Origin: Piscinibacter sp. HJYY11
GTDB lineage: Bacteria > Pseudomonadota > Gammaproteobacteria > Burkholderiales > Burkholderiaceae_C
Assembly (NCBI RefSeq): GCF_016735515.1
Contig: NZ_JAERQZ010000002.1
Span: 492,869 to 556,868, forward strand
DNA: 64,000 nt
Direction of reading: 5' to 3'
Position numbers and translations under genes: made by a program. How positions within the stretch are numbered: position 1 is the first letter of the stretch; each line of letters begins with the position of its first letter. The notes beneath the pieces are model-generated. The model saw nothing but the letters and a program-made list of their open reading frames with translations, was not told the DNA's origin and did not search any database. Below are positions 9,016-19,100 of this stretch, one piece after another.

Positions 9016-9106
9016 CGTAGGAAGGGCGCGTGCTGGTTTGAATGGCAAACTGAAGCTTTCCGCGGCCAGCTGCTTGTCCGATTCAAAGCCGAAAGCGAGG
9101 TTTGCC

Positions 9107-9589
9107 TTGAACTCCGAACTGGACGCCTACGACACCCGCATCCTCGCCGAGCTGCAGGCCGATGCCCGCCTGTCCATGGCCGAGCTGGGGCGCCGCGTGC
9201 ACCTGAGCCAGCCCGCCGTCACCGAGCGAGTGCGCAAGCTCGAAGGGGCCGGCGTCATCACCGGCTACCGTGCGTCGGTCGACCTGTCGAAGCTCGGCTA
9301 CGGCATCCGTGCGCTGGTGCGCGTGGGTCGAGCCGAGTACGCCCGCGTGGTCAAGCTCGTGAGCCAGACGCCGGAGGTGGTCAACGCCTTCAACGTGACC
9401 GGCGAAGACAGCTGGATCCTCGAGATCGCCGTGATCGACGTGCCGCACCTCGATGCGGTGGTGAGCCGCTTCTGCCTGCTCACCGAGACCTCCACCGCCA
9501 TCATCCTCAACGTGGCACGCGAGCACCACGCCATGCTGCCGCCGCGCCGAGAAGACGTGAAGCCGCCCGTCGGTCGACGGAAGGCCTGA
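9107..9589 (+). CDS. Lrp/AsnC-family transcriptional regulator
   Basis: 160 residues. N-terminal winged helix-turn-helix (DTRILAELQADARLSMAELG, then LSQPAVTERVRKLEGAGVI) and C-terminal RAM/AsnC ligand domain (ALVRVGRAEY through FNVTGEDSWILEI). TTG at 9107 is chosen because AGCGAGG sits 6 nt upstream and the protein then starts at the family position; longer in-frame starts add unrelated residues. Probable regulator of the divergent DMT exporter. Confidence 0.88.
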   Translation: MNSELDAYDTRILAELQADARLSMAELGRRVHLSQPAVTERVRKLEGAGVITGYRASVDLSKLGYGIRALVRVGRAEYARVVKLVSQTPEVVNAFNVTGEDSWILEIAVIDVPHLDAVVSRFCLLTETSTAIILNVAREHHAMLPPRREDVKPPVGRRKA

Positions 9590-9907
9590 TCAGCGACCCG
9601 CGACCTGCGCCACGTAGCGGGCGAGCAGCGCGAGGTCTTTCTCGGAGAGCTTGTCGCGGAACGAGGGCATCACGCCGAGGCCGTTGCGCAGCGCCTGCGA
9701 GACGCGGGCCTCATCGGGCTTGAGCTCATCGAGCGGCGGGCCGATCTCGCCGCTGGCCTGGGCATCGCGCAGGCTGTGGCAGACGGCGCAAGACGGCGCC
9801 GTGCCGCTCGTGAAGAGCTTGCGCCCCGCCTCGCGCTCATCGGCCTGCACCGCGAGGCTGGACGCGGCCAGGGCGGCCGCGGCGATGCAGTGCAGTGCGG
9901 TGTTCAC
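9590..9907 (-). CDS. sorB: Cytochrome c subunit of sulfite dehydrogenase
   Basis: 105 residues starting at GTG, with a signal peptide ending near AVQA and one haem-binding CAVCH at 40-44. A methionine axial ligand in GLGVMPSF (Met80) fits a small class I cytochrome c. Its GTG overlaps the stop of the molybdoenzyme gene. Together they match the SorAB sulfite:cytochrome c oxidoreductase pair, in which this periplasmic subunit accepts electrons from the Mo centre. Confidence 0.82.
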   Translation of the reverse strand: MNTALHCIAAAALAASSLAVQADEREAGRKLFTSGTAPSCAVCHSLRDAQASGEIGPPLDELKPDEARVSQALRNGLGVMPSFRDKLSEKDLALLARYVAQVAGR

Positions 9908-11151
9908 GCGGCGACGACGTTCACCGCGTGGTCGGCCCAGCTGTTGTTGCCGTAGCCGGCGAGGTTTTCCTCTCGTTGCTGCGGCTGCACGTTGCCGGCC
10001 GCATCGGTCGCGCGGCTCACCAGCACGTGGTTGCCGGCGGGCAGGTTGGCCGAGAGGGCGAACTGGCGCCACGCGAACGGCCCGAGGTCGGGGCCGACGA
10101 GCTTGGCATCGCGCCAGGTCTTGCCGCCGTCGGTCGACACTTCCACGCGCTTGATCGGCGAGCCGCCGCTGAAGGCCACGCCGAGGATCTGCACCGAGCC
10201 CGCGCCGACCTTGCCGCCGCCGTCGCCCGAAGGGGTGTTGATCCACGACTTCACGTTCATCAGCAGCACCGAGGCCTGCGTCGGCTCGGCCTTCTGGCCC
10301 ATCGGCGTCATGCGGTAGCCGTGCGACATGATCCTGGCCTTGCTCTCGGTCGGGGCGAGCGCGATGCGCTTGACGTACTTGATGTTGTTGACGCCCTGGT
10401 AACCCGGCAGCACCAGGCGCAGCGGGCCGCCATGGGCGACGGACAACGGCGCGCCGTTCATTTCCCAGGCCAGCATCGCGTCTTGCAGCGCGGCGATCGG
10501 CACCGAGCGCTCGACCATCACGCTCAGCGGGTCGACGCCCTCGGGCAGCTTCTCGCCACCGGTGCCGGTGAGGTAGAGCATGCCGCTCTGCGCGCCGCCC
10601 AGGCGCTCGATGACCGACTTCAGCGGCACCCCAGCCCAGATCACGCAACCGGCGGCGCCCACCTTCCATGGCGTGCCGCTCGGCTTGTGCGGGAAGAAGC
10701 CGCGGCCGTTGCCGCTGCACTGCAGGACGGTGGCGACGGAGGTGAAGTCGATGGTCTTGAGCTGCGCGAGCGTGAGCGTGCCGGGCTTGGCCACGCCTTC
10801 GAAGGCGACTTCCCAGGCGTCGCGGTTGGCGACCACGCTCTCGGGCGGCGCCGGCAGGTTGTTGCGCACGTACAGGCGCTCGGCCGGCGTGATGAGGCTC
10901 GAGCCCATGGCGCTGCGCTTGGTTTCGATCGTGCTGCTGCTGTGGATGATCAGGCTGTCGGCATCCTTCCAGGCGGCATAGGCCGGCAGCTTGGGCGCGG
11001 CAGGTGCGGCCGGCGGAACGGCCGGGGCCGGCACTGCCGGCGCGGCAGCGGTCGTCGCTGCGCCCGTGGCACAGCCCGCCAGCGGAGCGGCAACGAGGGC
11101 GGCGCTGCCTGCAAGAAGTTGACGGCGGCGGACATCGGTGGGCTGTGACAT
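9904..11151 (-). CDS. sorA: Sulfite dehydrogenase molybdopterin subunit
   Basis: 415 residues from ATG 11151. A twin-arginine-like start (RRRQLLAG) is followed by a lipobox-like LAGC and a Pro/Ala-rich linker (residues 30-58). The sulfite oxidase fold follows, with the Mo-ligand cysteine Cys145 in ATVLQCSGNGRG, the middle motif GGPLRLVLPGYQG and a C-terminal dimerisation domain (VEVSTDGGKTW). It oxidises sulfite to sulfate in the periplasm and passes electrons to SorB. Divergent from the PhnD/rhodanese gene across about 250 bp. Confidence 0.88.
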   Translation of the reverse strand: MSQPTDVRRRQLLAGSAALVAAPLAGCATGAATTAAAPAVPAPAVPPAAPAAPKLPAYAAWKDADSLIIHSSSTIETKRSAMGSSLITPAERLYVRNNLPAPPESVVANRDAWEVAFEGVAKPGTLTLAQLKTIDFTSVATVLQCSGNGRGFFPHKPSGTPWKVGAAGCVIWAGVPLKSVIERLGGAQSGMLYLTGTGGEKLPEGVDPLSVMVERSVPIAALQDAMLAWEMNGAPLSVAHGGPLRLVLPGYQGVNNIKYVKRIALAPTESKARIMSHGYRMTPMGQKAEPTQASVLLMNVKSWINTPSGDGGGKVGAGSVQILGVAFSGGSPIKRVEVSTDGGKTWRDAKLVGPDLGPFAWRQFALSANLPAGNHVLVSRATDAAGNVQPQQREENLAGYGNNSWADHAVNVVAA

Positions 11152-11399
11152 GGCGGTCGATCGCTCCAGGGTGATTGGCGGTTCAGGAAGACCCGTCGCG
11201 TAGGCGTGGGTCAGGCGGACTGACGGGCGCGAAGCATAGCCAGCCTGTTGGAAACCCAACAGGTCGTTGAATCGATTGCTTACACCTTGCGCGTTTATTG
11301 TTGCGAAGAGAACGAAAGTGCTCTCGAAAATAGCATTCGCACAAGAAGGTGCTGCCTTTGCAACAAAGGCAGGTTCAAAAACCGCAGGAGGACATCGTC

Positions 11400-12551
11400 A
11401 TGTTGAGAACCCGCCACGCCCTGGCCGCCGCTTGCTTCTTGCTGAGCGCCGGCCTTGCCCATGCTCAGCAGGTCACCGCGATGATCGCGGTCGAGCCGAC
11501 CTCGAAGAAAGACTCGCTCGCCGTCGTCACGGCCATCGTCGAGTCGGCCCTCAGCAAGGCCACCGGCAAGGTGGCCAAGGTCTCCATCAACGAGGACCTG
11601 ACCGACGTGATGCGGGCCACCCGCACCGGCGAGGTCGACATCTACATCGCCCCGCCCCAGGTGGCGGCCTCGGCCCTGTCGCGCGGCTACGAGCTGATCG
11701 GCTCCACCAACCCGATGGAGCAGTACGTGCTCGTGACCCGGCGCGACAGCAGCACCGTCTCGGCGCTCGGCGGCCGCCGCCTGTACCTGCCGCAGCAGGA
11801 CTCGGTGTACTCGTACGTGGCGCGCGGCATGCTGAACGCGGCAGGGCTGTCGTTCCAGAACCTGCAGGTCGAGTTCGCGCGCTGGCCGAGCGCCGGGCTG
11901 ATCGCCGTCGACATGGGCGTGTTCGATGCAACCGTGGTGCGCCAGACCGAGTGGGACGACTGGGTCAAGTCACGCGGCCGTGCCTTGCATGCGGTGTCGA
12001 CCTCCATCCCGGTGCCGGGCGGTCTCTCGGTGGTGGTGCGCAAGACGCTGCCCGAGAAATCGCGCGAGAAGCTGGCACGCTGGTTTGCCACCAACGCCAC
12101 CAGTTCGGGCCTGAAGGCGGTGACGGAGCGGCCCGACATGTCGATGTACAAGGCCGTGGCCGAGCTCGGCTACTTCACGCCCAACAGCCTGCCCGGCGCC
12201 GAAGTCGTCACCGCGGCCGACGTGCGCAGGCTCGTGGCCGAAGGCGCGGTGATCGTCGACACCCGCTCGGAGAAGGAATACAAGGCCAAGCGCATTCCGC
12301 AGGCGGTGTTCGTGCCTTACCACGAGAAGAGCCTGAAGGACGTGGCCTTCGACTTCGCGAAAGACGACTTCCGCGACCTCGCCAAGCTCGACAAGGAGAA
12401 GCCGACCATCTTCTCGTGCAACGGCGCCGAGTGCTGGAAGTCGTACAAGGCCTCCAAGGCGGCGGTGGCGGCCGGCTTCAAGAAGGTCTACTGGTTCCGC
12501 GGTGGCCTGCCCGAATGGGAAGGCACCGGCCTGCAGGTCGCACAGAACTGA
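11400..12551 (+). CDS. PhnD-like substrate-binding protein fused to a rhodanese domain
   Basis: 383 residues with a signal peptide (cleavage near AHA-QQ), so periplasmic. Residues about 25-265 resemble PhnD/SsuA-type ABC binding proteins ([40 protein letters not shown]). Residues about 275-383 form a rhodanese domain ([20 protein letters not shown]) with catalytic Cys340 in [15 protein letters not shown] lies 9 nt before the ATG. No permease or ATPase gene is adjacent, so it may act as a periplasmic sulfur-transfer protein rather than in transport. Its position opposite sorAB supports a link to sulfur oxidation; this is inference. Confidence 0.8.
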   Translation: MLRTRHALAAACFLLSAGLAHAQQVTAMIAVEPTSKKDSLAVVTAIVESALSKATGKVAKVSINEDLTDVMRATRTGEVDIYIAPPQVAASALSRGYELIGSTNPMEQYVLVTRRDSSTVSALGGRRLYLPQQDSVYSYVARGMLNAAGLSFQNLQVEFARWPSAGLIAVDMGVFDATVVRQTEWDDWVKSRGRALHAVSTSIPVPGGLSVVVRKTLPEKSREKLARWFATNATSSGLKAVTERPDMSMYKAVAELGYFTPNSLPGAEVVTAADVRRLVAEGAVIVDTRSEKEYKAKRIPQAVFVPYHEKSLKDVAFDFAKDDFRDLAKLDKEKPTIFSCNGAECWKSYKASKAAVAAGFKKVYWFRGGLPEWEGTGLQVAQN

Positions 12552-12658
12552 TCGGGCGCGCCGGGGCAGGGCCGGCGCGATGGCAAACTTCAGCGGGTGC
12601 TGCACCGCCACATGCCGGTGGCGGTGCCGAATTCCCCGGCATTGGAAGGACGCCATTC

Positions 12659-13156
12659 ATGACCACCGACTTCGCCACCTGCGACTTCTGCGACACCCAC
12701 AAGAACAACACCGACGGCACGTTCCGCGTGCTGCCGCCGGTGTTCAAGGACTACGGCAAGCGCCTCAAGTTCGCCGGCCGCGTGACCACCGTCAAGTGCT
12801 TCGAAGACAACTCGCTGGTGAAGGCCGCGCTCGACACCCCGGGTGAAGGCCGCGTGCTGGTGGTCGACGGCGGCGGCTCGCTGCGGCGTGCGCTGGTCGG
12901 CGGCAACCTGGGCGCCGCGGGCGCCAAGAACGGCTGGGCCGGCATCGTGGTCGACGGGTGTGTGCGCGACAGCGCCGAGCTCGCCATCTGCGACCTGGGC
13001 ATCCGTGCGCTCGCGCTGATGCCGCTGCCCACCGAGAAGCGCAACGAGGGCCAGCGCGACGTGGCCGTGCAGATCCAGGGCGTGTGGGTGCGGCCCGGCG
13101 ACTGGCTGTACGCCGATGAAGACGGCATCGTCGTCAGTGCCTCCGCTTTGACCTGA
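12659..13156 (+). CDS. rraA: RraA-family protein (RNase E inhibitor / HMG-aldolase fold)
   Basis: 165 residues, length typical of Rra[21 protein letters not shown] near residue 80-100 followed by CVRDSAEL carries the family Gly-rich loop and the Arg-Asp pair used by 4-hydroxy-4-methyl-2-oxoglutarate aldolases. E. coli RraA itself binds RNase E; both roles exist in the family and sequence alone does not decide. ATG at 12659 has GGAAGGA upstream. The pcp gene starts 8 bp later. Confidence 0.82.
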   Translation: MTTDFATCDFCDTHKNNTDGTFRVLPPVFKDYGKRLKFAGRVTTVKCFEDNSLVKAALDTPGEGRVLVVDGGGSLRRALVGGNLGAAGAKNGWAGIVVDGCVRDSAELAICDLGIRALALMPLPTEKRNEGQRDVAVQIQGVWVRPGDWLYADEDGIVVSASALT

Positions 13157-13164
13157 GCGGCGCA

Positions 13165-13812
13165 ATGCCGCGCACCGGCGAGATCAGCGAGCCGCGGGTG
13201 CTGCTGACGGGTTTCGACCCGTTCGGTGGCGCCTCGCTCAACCCGAGCTGGCTGGCCGTGCAGGCCTTGCACGGCCGGCAGGTGGCGGGCCATCGGGTGG
13301 TGGCGGCCCGGCTGCCCACGGTGTTTGACGAATCGGTCGCGCAACTGCGCGCGCTGCTCGCGGCGCACACGCCCGGGCTCGTGCTCTGCGTGGGCGTGGC
13401 GAGCGGCCGGCGTGCCATCTCGATCGAGCGGGTGGCGATCAACCTCAACGATGCCAGCCTGGCCGACAACCAGGGCGCGCGCCCTGTCGACACCCCGGTC
13501 GTGCCCGGCGGCCCGGCCGCCTTCTTCAGCAGCCTGCCGGTCAAGGCGATGCTGCAGGCCTTGCAGAAGCAGGGCCTGCCGGTGGAGCTGTCGCAGACCG
13601 CCGGCACTTTTGTCTGCAACCACGTCTTCTACGGCCTGATGCACACCCTGGCGACCGACCCGGCCCACGAGGGCGTGCGCGGCGGCTTCGTCCACGTGCC
13701 CGATCTGGACGCACTGGCCTTGCCCGATCTGGTGGGCGGAATGCATTTGCTGCTGGAGGTGGCGATCCGCGTTCGCACCGACCTGACCCTCAGCGCCGGC
13801 GCGGTGTTCTGA
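13165..13812 (+). CDS. pcp: Pyroglutamyl-peptidase I
   Basis: 215 residues. A cytoplasmic cysteine peptidase (family C15) that removes N-terminal pyroglutamate. [15 protein letters not shown] at the start, [11 protein letters not shown] around the catalytic Glu, [16 protein letters not shown] with the nucleophile Cys, and GGFVHVP with the catalytic His are all present. Directly behind rraA, probably co-transcribed. Confidence 0.93.
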   Translation: MPRTGEISEPRVLLTGFDPFGGASLNPSWLAVQALHGRQVAGHRVVAARLPTVFDESVAQLRALLAAHTPGLVLCVGVASGRRAISIERVAINLNDASLADNQGARPVDTPVVPGGPAAFFSSLPVKAMLQALQKQGLPVELSQTAGTFVCNHVFYGLMHTLATDPAHEGVRGGFVHVPDLDALALPDLVGGMHLLLEVAIRVRTDLTLSAGAVF

Positions 13813-13834
13813 GGCATTTGCCCCAAGTCGGGGC

Positions 13835-13861
13835 TATAGCGCGCGAGCTGTTTGCCGATAT
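13835..13861 (+). promoter_or_regulatory. Candidate sigma-28 (FliA) promoter of the chemoreceptor gene
   Basis: TATA at 13835, exactly 15 bases, then GCCGATAT at 13854-13861. The flagellar sigma-28 consensus is TAAA-N15-GCCGATAA, so spacing is exact and the -10 matches 7 of 8. It lies about 50 bp before the GTG of the methyl-accepting protein, a class normally expressed from such promoters. Confidence 0.6.
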
Positions 13862-13909
13862 CCGTCGGATCGGGCCGATCGTGCCCGCATTCACAGAAGG
13901 AGGTACCGC

Positions 13910-15466
13910 GTGCGCTGGTTTGAACGACTGAAACTTTCCCATCGACTGATCGCCTCGTTTGGCGTCGCCATCGTGCTGACGATGGCACTGGGCGCTGGCG
14001 CCGTGTGGCAGCTGGGGCGGGTCAACCACGTCGCGGCCGACCTGCAATCGCACTGGATGCCCTCGGTGCGCGCCGCGCTCGAATGGCGTGCCGACCTGCA
14101 GGCCATCCGCCTGGCCACGCTGCAGCATGCCACCGCTGCCAACGAGCGGGAGAAGCGCCGCCATACCGCCGTGGCAACGGCCGCGCTGGAGCTGTACGCG
14201 AAACATGCCGCCGAATTCGCCGCGCTCGCCACGATGGAAGAGCAGAAGACGCTGCTCGCCGAGCTGGGGCCGCTCAACGAATCGTTCATCAACGTGACCA
14301 AGCAGGTGCTCGAGGTGTCGAGCAAGGAAGGCAACGATGCGGCGATGGCGCTGCAGAACGAGGAGATGCGCCCGCGCGCCCAGCAGGTCGAAGGGCGCAT
14401 GGACCGGCTGGTCCAGCTGAGCATCGAGGGCGGCAACGCGGCCGCGGCCAGCAGTGAGCGGGCCTACAAGATCAGCCGTGCGGTGCTCGCCGGCGGTGTG
14501 GTGCTGTCGGTGCTGCTGGGCCTGGGCCTCGCAGCCGCGGTAACGCGCTCGGTGCTGCGCCAGCTGGGCGGTGACCCGGCCGAAGTGGCCGCCGTCGTGG
14601 AGCGCGTGGCGTCGGGCGACCTCACGGTGCAGATCGCCACCCGCAAGAACGACCAGACCAGCCTGCTCGCGAGCATGCAGCGCATGGTGGGCAACCTGTC
14701 GGGCATCGTCTCGGGCGTGCGCATCGGCGCCGAGTCGATCTCGACCGCGTCGACCGAAGTGGCGAGCGGCAACCTCGACCTCTCGTCACGCACCGAGGCG
14801 CAGGCCGCCAACGTGCAGCAGACCGCCGCCACGCTGCATGAACTCAGCAGCACCGTGCGCAGCAACGCCGACGCCTCTCGCGATGCAACGACGATGGCCG
14901 CGAGCGCCTCGGAGATCGCCGAAAAGGGCGGCTCGGTGGTGGGCGAGGTGGTGCAGCAGATGGAGCAGATCACCACTGCCTCCAAGCGCATCGGCGAAAT
15001 CATCGGCGTGATCGACGGCATCGCGTTCCAGACCAACATCCTGGCGCTGAACGCGGCGGTGGAAGCCGCACGTGCGGGCGAGCAGGGCCGTGGCTTTGCG
15101 GTCGTGGCCGCCGAGGTGCGCAGCCTGGCGCAGCGCTCGGCCGAGGCCGCCAAGGAAATCAAGGTGCTGATCCGCAACAGCGAAGAGCGCGTCGAAGCCG
15201 GCTCCACGCTGGCCAACGATGCGGGCCGCATCATGCAGGAGGTGGTGGCGTCGGTGCGCGAGGTGTCGGGCACGATCCGGGCCATCGCCGATGCGACGGT
15301 CGAGCAGTCGACCGGCCTCGAACAGGTGAACAGCTCGGTGTCGCAGATGGACAGCGCCACGCAGCACAACGCGGCGCTGGTGGAGCAGTCGTCGGCCGCG
15401 GCAGAGAGTCTCAAGCAGCAGGCGCAGGCGCTGAGCCAGGCGGTCAGCGCGTTCCGGATCGCCTGA
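13910..15466 (+). CDS. Methyl-accepting chemotaxis protein
   Basis: 518 residues from GTG, with AGAAGGAGGT just upstream. A first membrane segment (residues about 9-35) and a second (about 187-206) flank a periplasmic four-helix-bundle sensor. A HAMP domain follows ([20 protein letters not shown]), then the cytoplasmic signalling domain with the highly conserved hairpin tip ([20 protein letters not shown]). It feeds the CheA/CheW array; the ligand is unknown. It ends against serB with no gap. No CheR/CheB pentapeptide is evident at the C-terminus (VSAFRIA). Confidence 0.93.
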   Translation: MRWFERLKLSHRLIASFGVAIVLTMALGAGAVWQLGRVNHVAADLQSHWMPSVRAALEWRADLQAIRLATLQHATAANEREKRRHTAVATAALELYAKHAAEFAALATMEEQKTLLAELGPLNESFINVTKQVLEVSSKEGNDAAMALQNEEMRPRAQQVEGRMDRLVQLSIEGGNAAAASSERAYKISRAVLAGGVVLSVLLGLGLAAAVTRSVLRQLGGDPAEVAAVVERVASGDLTVQIATRKNDQTSLLASMQRMVGNLSGIVSGVRIGAESISTASTEVASGNLDLSSRTEAQAANVQQTAATLHELSSTVRSNADASRDATTMAASASEIAEKGGSVVGEVVQQMEQITTASKRIGEIIGVIDGIAFQTNILALNAAVEAARAGEQGRGFAVVAAEVRSLAQRSAEAAKEIKVLIRNSEERVEAGSTLANDAGRIMQEVVASVREVSGTIRAIADATVEQSTGLEQVNSSVSQMDSATQHNAALVEQSSAAAESLKQQAQALSQAVSAFRIA

Positions 15467-16177
15467 TCAGCGCACGACTTCGAGCAGGCGGTCCAGGCCG
15501 CCGGTGTTGATGGCGACCATCGCCTGCTCGCGCACCTTGGGCTTGGCGTGGTAGGCCACCGAGAGGCCGGCTTCGCCCATCATCGGCAGGTCGTTCGCAC
15601 CGTCGCCCATCGCAATGCCCTGTGAAGGCTGGATGCCGAGCTGCGTGCAGGTGGCGAGGAACATCTTGCGTTTCTCTTCACCGTCGCAGATGTCGCCCCA
15701 GTGCTGGTCGACCATGCGGCCCGTGAGCGCGCCGTTTTCCACTTCGAGCACGTTGCTGCGCGTGAAGTCGATGCCGAGCCGGTCGCGCACGTTGTCGGTG
15801 AAGAAGGTGAAGCCGCCGGAGACCAGCAGCACCTTCATGCCCACCGCCTTGCAGGCTTGCACGAGTTCTTTCGCACCGGGGTTGAGCTGCAGGCGCTGGT
15901 CGAGCACCTGCTGCATCGCGCTCACCGGCACGCCCTTCAAGAGCGTCACACGCCGGCGCAGGCTCTCCTTGTAGTCGGTGATCTCGCCGCGCATCGCGGC
16001 CTCGGTGATCGCCGCCACCTCGGCCTTGCGGCCGGCGGCATCGGCGATCTCGTCGACGCACTCGATGTTGATCAGCGTCGAGTCCATGTCGAAGGCGATG
16101 AGCTTGAAGTCCGCGAGCTTGAGCGGCGGGGTGAAGCGCTGGATGACGAGGCCGGGGGCGAATTCTTGTGCGGACAT
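15467..16177 (-). CDS. serB: Phosphoserine phosphatase
   Basis: 236 residues. A HAD-superfamily enzyme catalysing the last step of serine synthesis. AFDMDSTLINIECVDEIAD holds the nucleophile Asp30 and acid Asp32; LLVSGGFTFF is motif II and MGDGANDLPM is motif III with the Mg-binding aspartates. It lacks the N-terminal ACT domain of some relatives. It follows mfd by 17 bp, so the two are probably co-transcribed. Confidence 0.95.
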   Translation of the reverse strand: MSAQEFAPGLVIQRFTPPLKLADFKLIAFDMDSTLINIECVDEIADAAGRKAEVAAITEAAMRGEITDYKESLRRRVTLLKGVPVSAMQQVLDQRLQLNPGAKELVQACKAVGMKVLLVSGGFTFFTDNVRDRLGIDFTRSNVLEVENGALTGRMVDQHWGDICDGEEKRKMFLATCTQLGIQPSQGIAMGDGANDLPMMGEAGLSVAYHAKPKVREQAMVAINTGGLDRLLEVVR

Positions 16178-16194
16178 GGACGCGGTTGTGGAGT

Positions 16195-19100
16195 TCAGGC
16201 GGGTTGCTTGGTGGTCGGGGTGCCGAGCGAGCGCAGCACGTCGCGGATGAGCTGGGCGCGGTCTTTCGGGTCAGGGGTCTGGCGCTCGATGCGCAGCTTC
16301 TCGTTGCCGGCCAGCTTGATGTGGCGGTTCTTCTGCACCAGCTCGATGATGCGCATCGCGTCGATCGGCGGGTTGGGGCGGAAGCTGATGACCATGGCCG
16401 AGGTGCCGGCGTCGATCTTGGACACGCCATACGGCTTGGCCAGTACGCGCAGGCGGTGCACGTCGAAGAGCGTCTGACCCTGCGGCGGCAGTTTGCCGAA
16501 GCGGTCGGTGATCTCTTCCAGCATCGCGTCGATCTGCTCGGTCTTGTCGGCGGTGGCGAGGCGCTTGTAGAGCGAGAGGCGGGTGTGCACGTCGCCGCAG
16601 TAGTCGTTGGGCAGCAGGGCCGGCGCGTGCAGGTTGATCTCGGTCGTTGCACTCAGCGGCGAGAGCAGGTCGGGCTCCTTGCCGGCCTTCAATGAGCGCA
16701 CGGCCTCGGCCAGCATGTCGTTGTAGAGCTGGAAGCCCACCTCCATCATGTTGCCGCTCTGGTTGTCGCCCAGCACTTCGCCGGCGCCGCGGATCTCGAG
16801 GTCATGCATCGCGAGGTAGAAGCCGCTGCCGAGTTCCTCCATGGCCTGGATGGCCTCCAGGCGCTGGCCGGCCTGCTTGGTGAGGCTTTCCACATCGGGT
16901 ACCAGCAGGTACGCATACGCCTGGTGGTGCGAGCGGCCGACACGCCCCCGCAGCTGGTGCAGCTGCGCGAGGCCGAACTTGTCGGCCCGGCTGATGACGA
17001 TGGTGTTGGCGCTCGGCACGTCGATGCCGGTCTCGATAATGGTCGAGCACAGCAGGATGTTGTGGCGCTGGGCCACGAAGTCGCGCATCACCGCTTCGAG
17101 CTGGCGCTCGGGCATCTGCCCGTGGGCGACGGCGATGCGCGCCTCGGGCAGCAGTTCCTGCAGCTTCTCGCGCCGGTTTTCGATGGTCTCGACCTCGTTG
17201 TGCAGGAAGTAGACCTGGCCACCGCGCTTCAACTCGCGCAGCACCGCTTCGCGGATCACGCTCGAGCCTTCGGTGCGCACGAAGGTCTTGATGGCGAGGC
17301 GGCGCTGCGGGGCGGTGGCGATGACGGAGAGGTCGCGCAGGCCTTCGAGCGCCATGCCCAGCGTGCGGGGAATGGGTGTGGCGGTGAGTGTCAGCACGTC
17401 GACCTCGGAGCGCATGGCCTTGATCGCCTCCTTGTGGCGCACGCCGAAGCGGTGTTCCTCGTCGATCACCAAGAGGCCCAGGCGCTTGAACTTCACCTTG
17501 TCGCCGATGAGCGCGTGCGTGCCGACCACGATGTCGACGGTGCCGTCGGCCAGGCCTTCGAGCGTGGTCTTGACCTCCTTGCTGGAGCGGAAGCGCGAGA
17601 TCTCGGCCACGCGCACCGGCCACTTGCCGAAGCGGTCGGCGATGTTCTGGTAGTGCTGCTCGGCCAAGAGCGTGGTGGGCGCGAGGATGGCCACCTGCTT
17701 GCCGCCGGTGACGGCGACGAAGGCGGCGCGCAGCGCGACCTCGGTCTTGCCGAAGCCCACATCGCCGCAGACCAGGCGGTCCATCGGCTTCGGGCTGACC
17801 ATGTCCTGGATGACGGCGTGGATCGCGGCCTTCTGGTCGGGCGTTTCCTCGAAGCCGAAGCTCGCGGCAAAGGCCTCGTAGTCGTGCGGCGAGAAACGGA
17901 AGGCGAAGCCTTCGCGGGCAGCGCGCCTCGCATAGAGATTCAACAATTCAGCGGCCGTGTCCCGCACCTGCTCGGCGGCCTTGCGCTTGGCCTTTTCCCA
18001 CTGGCCCGAGCCGAGCCTGTGCAGCGGCGCTTCTTCCGGGCTCACGCCGGTGTAGCGGCTGATGAGGTGCAGCTGCGAGACGGGGATCTTGAGCGTCGCC
18101 TTGTCGGCGTATTCCAGGATCAGGAACTCGCTCGGGCCATCGCCCAGGTCGATGTTCTCCAGGCCCACGTAGCGCCCGATGCCGTGGTTCAGGTGCACCA
18201 CCGGGTCGCCGACCTTCAGCTCCGACAGGTCCTTGATCAGCGTGTTGACGTCGCTGGCCTGCTCCTGCTTGCGCTTGCGTCTTGCCGTGGGCGTCGTCGC
18301 GAAGAGTTCAGTCTCGGTGACGAACTGGATGTTCTTGTCGGGCTCGGTCCAGAAGAAGCCTTCGGCCATGGGCGCCACGGCAATCGCGTAGCGCTCGTCG
18401 CCGGCTTCGAACTCGGCCAGGCTCTTCACCGACGGCGGCTCGATCTTGTTGTCGCGCAGCAGCTCCAGGAGGCTCTCGCGGCGGCCTTCGCTCTCGGCGA
18501 CGACCAGCACGCGGTGCGGCGTCGCCCCCAGGTGCAGTTGCAGGCGCTTGAGCGGATCGGGGGCGCCACGGTCCACGCTCAGGTCGGGCAGCGGGCGGGC
18601 CCAGTCGACCGGCTCTTTGCCGCGCACCGCGAGCACGGCATGCGCGTTGGCGAGCGTGAAGAAATCTTCGGGGCGCAGGAACAGGTCTTCCGGCGGCAGG
18701 ATCGGCCGTTCCTTGTCGTGCTGCAGGAAGCGGTGACGCTCGCGGGTGTCGGTCCAGAAGCGCTTGAGCGCCTCGTCGATGTCACCGTGCAGTGCGACGG
18801 CGGCATTGGCGCCGAGGTACTCGAAGATCGGCGCGGTGCTGTCGAAGAAGAGCGGCAGGTAGTACTCGATGCCGGCGGTGGCGATGCCGGTGCCGATGTC
18901 CTTGTACAGCCGCACCTTGGTCGGATCGCCCTCGACCTTCTCGCGCCAGCGCGCGCGGAACTTGGCACGTGCCTCCTCGTCCATCGGGAACTCGCGGCCG
19001 GGCAGCAGGCGCACCTCGGGCACGGGGTAGAGGCTGCGCTGGCTGTCGGGGTCGAAGGTGCGGATGCTGTCGACCTCGTCGCCAAAGAGGTCCACCCGGT

